From contig JAFUYO010000024.1 of NCBI GenBank assembly GCA_017470505.1, forward strand, positions 1 through 64,000: a DNA stretch of 64,000 bases. Reading direction: 5' to 3'. The notes beneath the pieces are model-generated. The model was not told where the DNA came from and searched no databases. It saw nothing but the letters and a program-made list of their open reading frames with translations. This DNA is from Butyrivibrio sp. Lineage in GTDB: Bacteria > Bacillota > Clostridia > Lachnospirales > Lachnospiraceae. Every line of letters starts with the position of its first letter. Position 1 is the first letter of the stretch. Below are positions 57,251-64,000 of the stretch, piece after piece. Both the position numbers and the translations under genes were made by a program.

Positions 57251-58981
57251 TCAAGCGAACTGGCTGTTGTAGAGCTCGTAGTAGAAGCCCTTTTTGCCAA
57301 GAAGCTCTGCATGGCTTCCCTGCTCTAAGATATGACCGTCCTTCATGACGAGGATGACGTCAGCCTCCCTTATGGTCGAGAGCCTGTGGGCGACGATAAA
57401 GCTGCTCCTGCCCTCCATCATCTTCGAAAAGGCCTTCTGTATCCTGATCTCGGTTCTGGTATCGATAGACGATGTCGCCTCGTCGAGAATCAGCATCGGC
57501 GGAATGTGCAGCATCACCCTGGTTATGCACAAAAGCTGCTTCTGCCCCTGCGAGAGATTCCCGCCGTTTTCCGAGATGATCGTGTCATACCCATCCGGGA
57601 GTCTCTTGATGAAGCTGTGTGAGTGCGCCGCCCTGGCTGCCCTCATTATATCTTCATCCGTAAAGCCCTCTCTCCCCAGGGTTATGTTGTCCCTGATACT
57701 TCCGCCGCGCAGCCACGTCTCCTGCAAAACCATCCCGAAGTTGTCGCGAAGGTCCTTCCTCTTCAGATTACGTATATCGATTCCGTCAACCTCAATCGAG
57801 CCACTGTCCACATCGTAGAACCTCATCAGAAGGTTGATCAAAGTGGTCTTTCCGCTTCCCGTCGGGCCGACGATTGCAACTCTCTGTCCCTTTTTGATAT
57901 TCAGTGACAAATCTTCGATAAGGCTTCTCTTCTTGTCATAGGAAAAAGATACATCTCTTATATCTACAACGCCCTCTGCCCTGAAAGATTCCGGTGCATT
58001 TTTATCATCAACCCTCTCACCCTCCTCTTCAATGAGGTCAAAGACTCTCTCTGCGCAGGCAAGAGCGTTCTGAAGCTCCGTGACAACGCCCGATATCTCG
58101 TTAAATGGCTTGGTGTACTGATTGGCATAGCTAAGGAAAATCGTGAGCCCGCCGACAGTCATCCTCCCGTCTATGCACGCAAGCGCCCCGAAAAGAGCTA
58201 CCGCAGCGTAGACAATATTGTTGATAAATCTCGTACCCGGATTTGTCAGGGATGAGATAAATGTCGCAAGGACACTTGTCTTTTCAAGGCGGAAGTTGAT
58301 CTCATCAAACGCCTCCATGTTCTCATCCTCGTGGGCAAAGGCCTTGACTACAGAGAGATTGCCTATCATCTCATCGACAAAAGCTGTCTGATCCGACCTC
58401 GCAGAGCTCTGATCCTTGAAGAGTGAAAAGCTCTTCGTCGCGATAAACTTTGCAAGAAAGAGGGACAGAGGCGTCAGCACAACAACAACCAGGGCAATCC
58501 TGAAGTTTAAGTAGAACATGAAAATAAGTGTTCCGATAATCGTGACTATCCCTGTAAAGAGCTGTGTAAAGCCCATGAGGAGCCCGTCGGCAAAGAGGTC
58601 GACATCAGAGATTATCCTGTTTACAATATCTCCCGTCTGCTTTGAGTCGAGATACTCAAAAGGCAGGATCTGGAGCCTTTCAAATGCGTCGCGCCTTACA
58701 TCCCTCACAACCCTGAAGGTTATGCGGTTGTTTACCGTGTTCATGATCCACTGGCAAAGAGCTATGACAAGGACGATCACGACTATCTCAAAAAGGATTG
58801 ACATAACCTTTGTAAAATCGACGTCCAAAGGCCCTATGATGCAGTCGATCGCATTACCTGCAAGGATCGGGACATAGAGTGACAAAAGAGCTGTCACCAC
58901 AGCGAGTATCATCGAGATGGCGATAAGATAATTGTACTTCCCGGCGTATCGGAGGACTTTTTTCAGAGTATTCTTTTTCAT
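57251..58981 (-). CDS. ABC exporter half-transporter with intact catalytic glutamate
   Basis: The 576-residue product has six membrane helices fused to an ATPase domain. Walker A GPTGSGKTT, Walker B LILDEATSS with catalytic Glu, H-loop AHRLST, but signature LSQGQ instead of LSGGQ. It forms a heterodimer with the preceding gene, which it overlaps by ATGA. The altered signature faces the partner's degenerate Walker site, the same asymmetry as in TM287/288 and BmrCD. These exporters move drugs, peptides or lipids. Confidence 0.93.
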   Translation of the reverse strand: MKKNTLKKVLRYAGKYNYLIAISMILAVVTALLSLYVPILAGNAIDCIIGPLDVDFTKVMSILFEIVVIVLVIALCQWIMNTVNNRITFRVVRDVRRDAFERLQILPFEYLDSKQTGDIVNRIISDVDLFADGLLMGFTQLFTGIVTIIGTLIFMFYLNFRIALVVVVLTPLSLFLAKFIATKSFSLFKDQSSARSDQTAFVDEMIGNLSVVKAFAHEDENMEAFDEINFRLEKTSVLATFISSLTNPGTRFINNIVYAAVALFGALACIDGRMTVGGLTIFLSYANQYTKPFNEISGVVTELQNALACAERVFDLIEEEGERVDDKNAPESFRAEGVVDIRDVSFSYDKKRSLIEDLSLNIKKGQRVAIVGPTGSGKTTLINLLMRFYDVDSGSIEVDGIDIRNLKRKDLRDNFGMVLQETWLRGGSIRDNITLGREGFTDEDIMRAARAAHSHSFIKRLPDGYDTIISENGGNLSQGQKQLLCITRVMLHIPPMLILDEATSSIDTRTEIRIQKAFSKMMEGRSSFIVAHRLSTIREADVILVMKDGHILEQGSHAELLGKKGFYYELYNSQFA

Positions 58982-60702
58982 ACCGCGCCCTCCTTTTTGT
59001 ACTGGGAATCGTAAATTTCCCTGTAGGTCTCGCAGCTGTCAAGGAGCTCATCACTTGTGCCTATTCCCTCGACCCTGCCGTCATCTAAAACAATTATCCT
59101 GTCGCAGTTAAGTACAGATGATGGCCGCTGCGAAACTATGAACGTGGTCGGAGGGTTGTCCATTTCGGAAATGGCTTCCCTCAGCTTTTTGTCAGTGAGG
59201 TAGTCGAGGGCCGATGCGCTGTCATCAAGGATCAGTATCTCAGGCTTTTTGACAAGTGCACGCGCGATAGTAAGGCGCTGCTTCTGCCCGCCCGAGAAAT
59301 TCGTGCCTCCCTGGGCAACCATCTCATCAAGGCCCTTCTGCTTGCCATCAACGATTTCTTTGGCCTGGGCTATCCTGAGCGCCTCATTTAACTCATCGTC
59401 AGTTGCCTCTTTCCTTCCCCACTTCAGATTATCCCTGATGGTCCCGTGGAAAAGAACTGCCTTCTGCGGAACAATCCCTATCCTCTCCCTCAGATCTTCA
59501 AGGCGGTACTCTCTGACGTCCACGCCGTCAATTAAAAGAGAACCCTCCCTCACATCGTAAAACCTAGGGATAAGGTTTATGAGAGTTGACTTTCCGCTTC
59601 CGGTGCCGCCTATAACGCCGATCCTCTCGCCCCTCTTTATCCTGATCGAGAGGCCCTCCAAAGAGTCGGCGCTGCTTCCCTCATATCGCATTGAAACATT
59701 GTCAAAGACGATGTGGTCAGGTGTCTTTTTAAACGTGGTGACGCTCCCGTCCTTCATCGAGGACTTCATCTCTAATAGCTCCTCCACCCTGTTCCCCGAG
59801 GCGATTGCCTTGGTGACGGTCAGGATCAGGTTCGCGAACTTGATGAGTTCAACGAGTATCTGCGACATGTAGTTGTAGAGAGCTACAACCTGCCCCTGTG
59901 TGAGGTCTCCTGAATTTACCAGAACTGCGCCGCGGTAAATGAGAAATGCGACAGAGAGATTGAGTATCCCGTAGGTCACCGGGTTCATCAGCGCGGTGAC
60001 ACTTCCCACAAAGCTCTGCAGCTTCATCTGCCGCTCGTTTTCTGATCCGAATCTCTCTTTTTCCTCACTTTCAAGGCCGAAAGCTCTTATGACTCTGACG
60101 CCTGAGTGATTCTCCCTTGTCAGGGCAAGGAGCTTATCGAGCCCGCGCTGTATCTCGCCGTACCTTGGAATGCTCCATCTCATTATGAGGTAGACCACCA
60201 GGAAAAGAAGTATTATCGTCACAAGAAAAACAAGTGCCTGCCTGGCACTTATTGTAAAAGCCATGACCATCGCGCCGAACACCACAAAGGGCGAGCGCAG
60301 AAGGAGGCGTATTGTCAGGTTGACGCCCTGCTGGACCTGGTTTATGTCGCTGCTCATACGGGTTATCATGGCTGAAGTGCCAACCCTGTCGATGTCCGTG
60401 TACGAGAGCTTCTGTATGTTGTCAAAAAGAGCTCTCTTAACCCTTGCAGCAAACCCGGCCGCAGCCTTTGCCGCAAAAAACTGAGCCGTGACCGCACAGC
60501 CAAAGCCCACAAAACACAGAAGTACCAGCAAGAGGCACATCTTTACGATGTACCCGCTGTCCTGCATTGCTATTCCCCTGTCGATCATCGATGCGATGAC
60601 GAGAGGTACAAAGAGCTCAAAGGAGGCCTCGAGCAGCTTAAATAGAGGCCCCAGTATCGTTTCCTTTTTATAATCCTTTAAAAATATAAGTAGTTTTCTC
60701 AT
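58978..60702 (-). CDS. ABC exporter half-transporter with degenerate ATP site
   Basis: The 574-residue product has six membrane helices plus ATPase. Walker A GGTGSGKST, canonical signature FSGGQ, but Walker B LILDDSAS has Asp for the catalytic Glu and the H-loop histidine is glutamine (VSQRPSS). It is thus the non-hydrolysing half of an asymmetric heterodimer with the 57251 gene. It starts 5 bases after the rRNA methyltransferase. Confidence 0.93.
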   Translation of the reverse strand: MRKLLIFLKDYKKETILGPLFKLLEASFELFVPLVIASMIDRGIAMQDSGYIVKMCLLLVLLCFVGFGCAVTAQFFAAKAAAGFAARVKRALFDNIQKLSYTDIDRVGTSAMITRMSSDINQVQQGVNLTIRLLLRSPFVVFGAMVMAFTISARQALVFLVTIILLFLVVYLIMRWSIPRYGEIQRGLDKLLALTRENHSGVRVIRAFGLESEEKERFGSENERQMKLQSFVGSVTALMNPVTYGILNLSVAFLIYRGAVLVNSGDLTQGQVVALYNYMSQILVELIKFANLILTVTKAIASGNRVEELLEMKSSMKDGSVTTFKKTPDHIVFDNVSMRYEGSSADSLEGLSIRIKRGERIGVIGGTGSGKSTLINLIPRFYDVREGSLLIDGVDVREYRLEDLRERIGIVPQKAVLFHGTIRDNLKWGRKEATDDELNEALRIAQAKEIVDGKQKGLDEMVAQGGTNFSGGQKQRLTIARALVKKPEILILDDSASALDYLTDKKLREAISEMDNPPTTFIVSQRPSSVLNCDRIIVLDDGRVEGIGTSDELLDSCETYREIYDSQYKKEGAV

Positions 60703-60707
60703 GTCCC

Positions 60708-62387
60708 TTAATAATTGATTCTAAGTCCTTTCGGGTAATGGTTTTTGAGCATACCGGATGAGAGCTTCCCCCAGCCGATGCTGTAGCCGTCAACACACAC
60801 AAGGCACCACCCCTTAGGCTCGCCCTTCTGCATGCCTGTCACATGCAGAGCTGTATCGCTCATATCACCGGAGAGCCTTATGCTCTGTCCGTTCAGATAC
60901 TGTCTGATATATGGGGATGTGCTCTCGATGTCTACGGCTACCTTGCATGCGTCTTTGGATAGTGTAAGTGCAAGCGCGTGTCCCGGCTCAAATCGGTCCT
61001 TTTTGACAGTTCCGAGGTGAAGTCCCGGACGCAGGACTTTAAGTCCCTGTATATTTGGCATATCGGAGGGTGCAAGGTAGAGCTGATCTCCAAAGGTCAG
61101 GAACTCGCCTCTGAGTTTATCATTAAGTTTTCCCTGATCCTCATGTGCAGCGCTCTTTTCAGAATCTCCGTCATCCAAAACTCTTTCAGAAAACGTTTTC
61201 TCTGCGAATTCTCTAAAGAGTTTTACAACATCCTTAGGCGCCCTCTTAAACCTTCCTCCGGGCACATAGCTCTTTAGCCCCTCTCTGTCTGTTTCGCCAT
61301 CGCGCCGAAGGACGCAGAGGAAATGCCCCTCTCCGCGAACCCTGTGCGGCCAGAGCCTCACGCTGTTCTCCACCTCGCATATTTTACGGAGGTGTTCATC
61401 ACCTTCTGCGGCATCTTTCTTTATCTCAGCCGGTTCTTCATCATCCGCCTTCATATCACAGGTATCAGATGCGCCGTCTGTGATAAACGCCCTTCTCCCG
61501 TGCTCCATGCCGCCGACGAGCCTTGTCTCTTCCGTGTGGAAATCGCTGTGACGCTTTAAGAATTTAAGTATATTTATCTCATTCTCCTCAGGTGAAAAGG
61601 TGCAGGTTGAGTAGACGAGCCTTCCACCGGGAAGGAGCATCCCGGCGGCGTTTTCCAGGATCTCACTCTGCCTCTCTGCGCATATCTGAACGTTTCCCGG
61701 GCTCCACTCAGAAAAAGCCTGCTCGTTTTTCCGGAACATACCCTCGCCCGAGCAGGGAGCGTCCACGAGGATCTTGTCAAAGTACCCCTCAAAGACATCA
61801 GAAAGATGCCCTGAGTCCTCATTGAGGACCAGCGCATTTCTGATTCCCATTCTTTCAACATTTAAGGAGAGTATACGGCACCTGTCCCTGTTAATCTCAT
61901 TGGTCACAAGGATTCCCTTACCCTTCATCCTGTCAGCAATCTGAGTGGTCTTCCCACCGGGAGATGCGCACAGATCAAGGACTCTCTCCCCAGGCTTCGG
62001 GTCAAGGAAAGAAACAGGAGCCATTGCGCTTGGCTCCTGAATATAATACACCCCTGCCTCGTGATACGGATGCTTTCCGGGAGAAAGTTTTTCATCATAG
62101 TAAAAACCTCTCTTCTCCCAGGGCACCCGTGACTCCGACAGCCCGAAATGAATCTCGGGATCCTGAGAAGAAGAGCTATCTTCGCGCGCAGCTTCATCAA
62201 AGTTCTTTTCTTTCTCTGACTTTTTCAGAATAATATCTGATACCTTAAAAGCTTTCCCGGTCTTCAGCTCGTTTATTCTCAGTGCCGGGACTCTTTTGTC
62301 ATCCTCATCAAATGCTCTTATGAATTCTTCATATTCGGCCTCATCTAAGAGGCCCTTCATTTTTTCTTTGAATTTTTCCGGAAGCAT
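60708..62387 (-). CDS. rsmF: rRNA cytosine-C5 methyltransferase, RsmF/NOL1-NOP2-Sun family
   Basis: It methylates cytosine C5 in rRNA using SAM. The 559-residue product has the SAM loop DLCASPGGKTTQ, catalytic cysteines in VDAPCSGEGMF and YSTCTFSPEENE, and a C-terminal PUA-like RsmF domain (GLKVLRPGLHLGTVKKDRFE). A charged insert (about 325-360) breaks the catalytic part. The operon order lipoprotein-rsmF-ABC-ABC is tight (22, 5 and -4 bases). The name follows the family; the actual target base is not shown. Confidence 0.87.
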   Translation of the reverse strand: MLPEKFKEKMKGLLDEAEYEEFIRAFDEDDKRVPALRINELKTGKAFKVSDIILKKSEKEKNFDEAAREDSSSSQDPEIHFGLSESRVPWEKRGFYYDEKLSPGKHPYHEAGVYYIQEPSAMAPVSFLDPKPGERVLDLCASPGGKTTQIADRMKGKGILVTNEINRDRCRILSLNVERMGIRNALVLNEDSGHLSDVFEGYFDKILVDAPCSGEGMFRKNEQAFSEWSPGNVQICAERQSEILENAAGMLLPGGRLVYSTCTFSPEENEINILKFLKRHSDFHTEETRLVGGMEHGRRAFITDGASDTCDMKADDEEPAEIKKDAAEGDEHLRKICEVENSVRLWPHRVRGEGHFLCVLRRDGETDREGLKSYVPGGRFKRAPKDVVKLFREFAEKTFSERVLDDGDSEKSAAHEDQGKLNDKLRGEFLTFGDQLYLAPSDMPNIQGLKVLRPGLHLGTVKKDRFEPGHALALTLSKDACKVAVDIESTSPYIRQYLNGQSIRLSGDMSDTALHVTGMQKGEPKGWCLVCVDGYSIGWGKLSSGMLKNHYPKGLRINY

Positions 62388-62409
62388 TCCTTTGTCCTCT
62401 CCGGTTCAC

Positions 62410-63294
62410 TCAGGCTCCGATATCAGCGCGATATGCGTTCACCTCTTCCTCGCTTAGCTCTGTTCCCTTGTAGGTTCCGTTGTTATCGAAGATGTAGAGC
62501 TGGCCGTTCTCATAGTAGTAATACACCTCGAGGTCTCCCGATATGATCTGGGTTCCTACTACCTCCTTGCCGTTTATGTCGGTGATTGTGACTTCGTGTG
62601 CTTCGTAGTCGGCATAAGCGTGATTCTTTTTGTCGGCAAGGAACACATAGTCCTTTTCATAGGATCTGTAGAAGGCAGCAAGGATAATTCCGTTGCCGTT
62701 GTCGTCCTCCGCATAAAAAGCGTAGTCAAAGAGCGGGAAGTAGTTGTCGAGGTCATCCACATACTCTCCATCCTGTACCGATACGATCTCATTCTCTTTG
62801 ATGGTGCACGGGATAACCGCAAACTGAAGGGGAGTGCCGTTGGGATCGTCGTAATTTGCCATGATGACAAAGCCCTTTCCGTTATATATATTGGCCTCGA
62901 CAGATGCATAATACATATCGTCCTCAGTCGCCCAGTCGACGAGCTTTGTTGAGTTCTCGAACTGATAAACCTCCCAAAAGTAGTCATCCCTTGAAATTGC
63001 CTGAACATTCAGAAGCCCGTCCCTGACCTCGTAGCTGATCTTGTCATCAATCTCCTCATCAACAGGCTCTTCCTCAACAACCTCTTCTGTGACCTCCTCA
63101 GCAGGAAGCTCCCTCACAGTCTCTGTGGTTGTTACATCCCCGTTGATATTCTCCGTAGTCTTCTTATACTCTGTCGTCCCCTCATCTGTCGTTGTCGTAA
63201 ACGTAAACTCCGACGTAGAAGTCGACTCCGAGGAGCACCCCGCCATCGCCCCGACAATAAGTGCTGCCGTAACTACAAGTGATATTTTTTTCAT
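62410..63294 (-). CDS. Lipoprotein of unknown function
   Basis: The 294-residue product has a signal peptide with lipobox AMAGC (Cys about 19), a low-complexity Thr/Glu linker (about 25-80) and a globular domain (about 85-294) rich in acidic and aromatic residues that I do not recognise. GAGAGGA precedes the ATG. First gene of the rsmF-ABC transcript. Confidence 0.8.
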   Translation of the reverse strand: MKKISLVVTAALIVGAMAGCSSESTSTSEFTFTTTTDEGTTEYKKTTENINGDVTTTETVRELPAEEVTEEVVEEEPVDEEIDDKISYEVRDGLLNVQAISRDDYFWEVYQFENSTKLVDWATEDDMYYASVEANIYNGKGFVIMANYDDPNGTPLQFAVIPCTIKENEIVSVQDGEYVDDLDNYFPLFDYAFYAEDDNGNGIILAAFYRSYEKDYVFLADKKNHAYADYEAHEVTITDINGKEVVGTQIISGDLEVYYYYENGQLYIFDNNGTYKGTELSEEEVNAYRADIGA

Positions 63295-63342
63295 AATATA
63301 AATCCTCTCATAAACTTTTTCTCTTTAACACTGTCATGTACT

Positions 63343-63371
63343 ATTATACGAACAGTCGGAAATCTTGGCAA
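63343..63371 (-). promoter_or_regulatory. Promoter of the lipoprotein-rsmF-ABC operon
   Basis: On the minus strand TTGCCA (63366-63371) and TATAAT (63343-63348) are 17 bases apart with TCG directly before the -10. Confidence 0.7.
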
Positions 63372-63421
63372 ACCATCACAAGCCGGTTCATTTTTATTCA
63401 TTGCAATTTGATTATCGTACA

Positions 63422-63481
63422 GGGCTGAGCAAATGCATATCTGAAGCGGCATGCCGATTCAGATATACATTTGCTCAGCCC
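63422..63481. repeat. 60-base inverted repeat
   Basis: Arms of 24 bases beginning GGGCTGAGCAAATG pair with a single mismatch around a 12-base centre that itself contains GGCATGCC. No U tract follows on either side. It lies between the lipoprotein promoter and the DtxR terminator. Confidence 0.75.
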
Positions 63482-63504
63482 GTCCTATATCCAATCCGCA
63501 ACGC

Positions 63505-63536
63505 AAAAATGACCGGCCTTTCGGTCAGTCATTTTT
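63505..63536 (-). terminator. Terminator overlapping the DtxR-type gene's stop
   Basis: On the minus strand AAAATGAC and GTCATTTT form the stem around a GAAA-type tetraloop, followed by TTTTTGCG. The left arm includes the last codons of the regulator gene. Confidence 0.75.
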
Positions 63537-63896
63537 GTGATCCCTGATGTACTTCTTGATTCCCTTGAAGGTCTCAGGACTTATGATGTGCTCTATCCTG
63601 CAGGCATCGGTCTCAGCGATGTCCTCGTTTACTCCTGCTGTCATCATGAGGAACTTCGTCAGGTTCGTGTGCTTCTCGTAGACCGTTTTGGCGGTCTTAA
63701 GGCCCTCCTCGGTCAGCATCAGCTCCCCGTCATCCTCCATTGTTATGAGCCCGTTGTCCCTGAGTATCCCCACAGCTCTTGAGACACTGGGTCTTGAAAA
63801 GCCAAGCTCATTGGCAACGTCGATGGAGCGCACTGTTCCATTCTTCTTTTTCAGCAGATAGATGGTCTCGATATAGTCTTCTCCGGACTCGTGCAT
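63525..63896 (-). CDS. DtxR/MntR-family metal-dependent transcriptional regulator
   Basis: The 123-residue product has a winged helix (DYIETIYLLKKKNGTVRSID, then SRPSVSRAVGILRDNGL) and a short dimerisation domain with metal-ligand-type residues (DACRIEHIISPETF). The C-terminal SH3-like domain of DtxR is absent, as in MntR. It would repress Mn or Fe uptake genes when metal is bound. GGGAGG is 6-7 bases before the ATG. No uptake gene is in the window. Confidence 0.9.
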   Translation of the reverse strand: MHESGEDYIETIYLLKKKNGTVRSIDVANELGFSRPSVSRAVGILRDNGLITMEDDGELMLTEEGLKTAKTVYEKHTNLTKFLMMTAGVNEDIAETDACRIEHIISPETFKGIKKYIRDHKND

Positions 63897-63917
63897 ATCA
63901 ACCTCCCAAATTTGATT

Positions 63918-63934
63918 TTATACAATTAGTATAA
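63918..63934. promoter_or_regulatory. Palindrome before the DtxR-type gene, possible own operator
   Basis: TTATAC-AATTA-GTATAA, perfect 6-bp arms, sits 22 bases before the ATG and overlaps -10-like sequence on the minus strand. Autoregulation by the adjacent regulator is an inference. Confidence 0.45.
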
Positions 63935-64000
63935 TGCAAAATTCTATTTATTCAAAGTGAATTTTTTTATCAATACCAAGTGACCTGAAAACTGAGAGGA

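Overview
The window looks like a chromosomal segment of a rumen or gut Lachnospiraceae bacterium (Firmicutes; Butyrivibrio-like is my guess from gene content, not a demonstrated assignment). Reasons: strong GGAGG ribosome binding sites, several TTG/GTG starts, GPH sugar transporter, family II CBS-pyrophosphatase, UPF0210/ACT gene pair, HD-GYP proteins, FtsA-like protein with a long C-terminal extension, and lipoproteins with Gram-positive lipoboxes.

Layout. 1-3.6 kb (+ strand): a decayed accessory zone with a kinase lacking its N-lobe, a zinc-ribbon membrane protein, an SPFH/GYF_2 protein lacking its N-terminus and a short C-terminal remnant. 3.65-8.1 kb (- strand): a large kinase-fold/calpain-like protein split in two by a frameshift (called K3 here), followed by a DUF3592 protein. 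8.1-26.9 kb (- strand): a long co-directional run, in transcription order atpB-E-F-A-G-D-C, a lipoprotein, an acyltransferase, metH, ilvB, ilvN, a second ilvN (own promoter), ilvC, a YfhO-type membrane protein, leuC, leuD. This covers ATP synthesis, the methionine cycle and the shared branched-chain amino-acid steps. 26.9-33.5 kb: a GLUG-repeat surface protein and an MMPL/RND transporter in one operon with an array of direct repeats upstream of its promoter. 33.5-36.6 kb: a response regulator with HD-GYP, an ACT protein and a UPF0210 protein.

36.8-42.6 kb is the most unusual part: two divergent, paralogous kinase-like proteins (K1, K2) flank two tandem double-GNAT acetyltransferase genes, the first broken by an in-frame TAG. 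K1, K2 and K3 share one architecture (helical domain, then a PI3/4-kinase-like fold) and similar promoter cores. K1 and K2 keep DRHxxN and IDND catalytic motifs; K3 has lost both and instead carries a calpain-like cysteine protease domain. No family I know covers this three-gene set, and I consider it the candidate undescribed system.

42.7-64 kb: WalJ/YycJ-like metallohydrolase, FtsA-like protein, coaE, a PolA with a vestigial 5'-nuclease domain, a zinc-finger anti-sigma-like protein, a GPH sugar transporter with a GT-B-like glycosyltransferase under paired inverted-repeat sites, a second HD-GYP protein, a flavodoxin-fold oxidoreductase, a NUDIX hydrolase, tRNA-Leu(CAA), a CBS-pyrophosphatase, a heterodimeric ABC exporter, an RsmF-type rRNA methyltransferase, a lipoprotein and a DtxR/MntR-type regulator.

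Two housekeeping genes are oddly built: atpA carries the C-terminal domain of the delta subunit at its N-terminus and no atpH is present in the operon, and polA has lost most of its 5'-nuclease domain.
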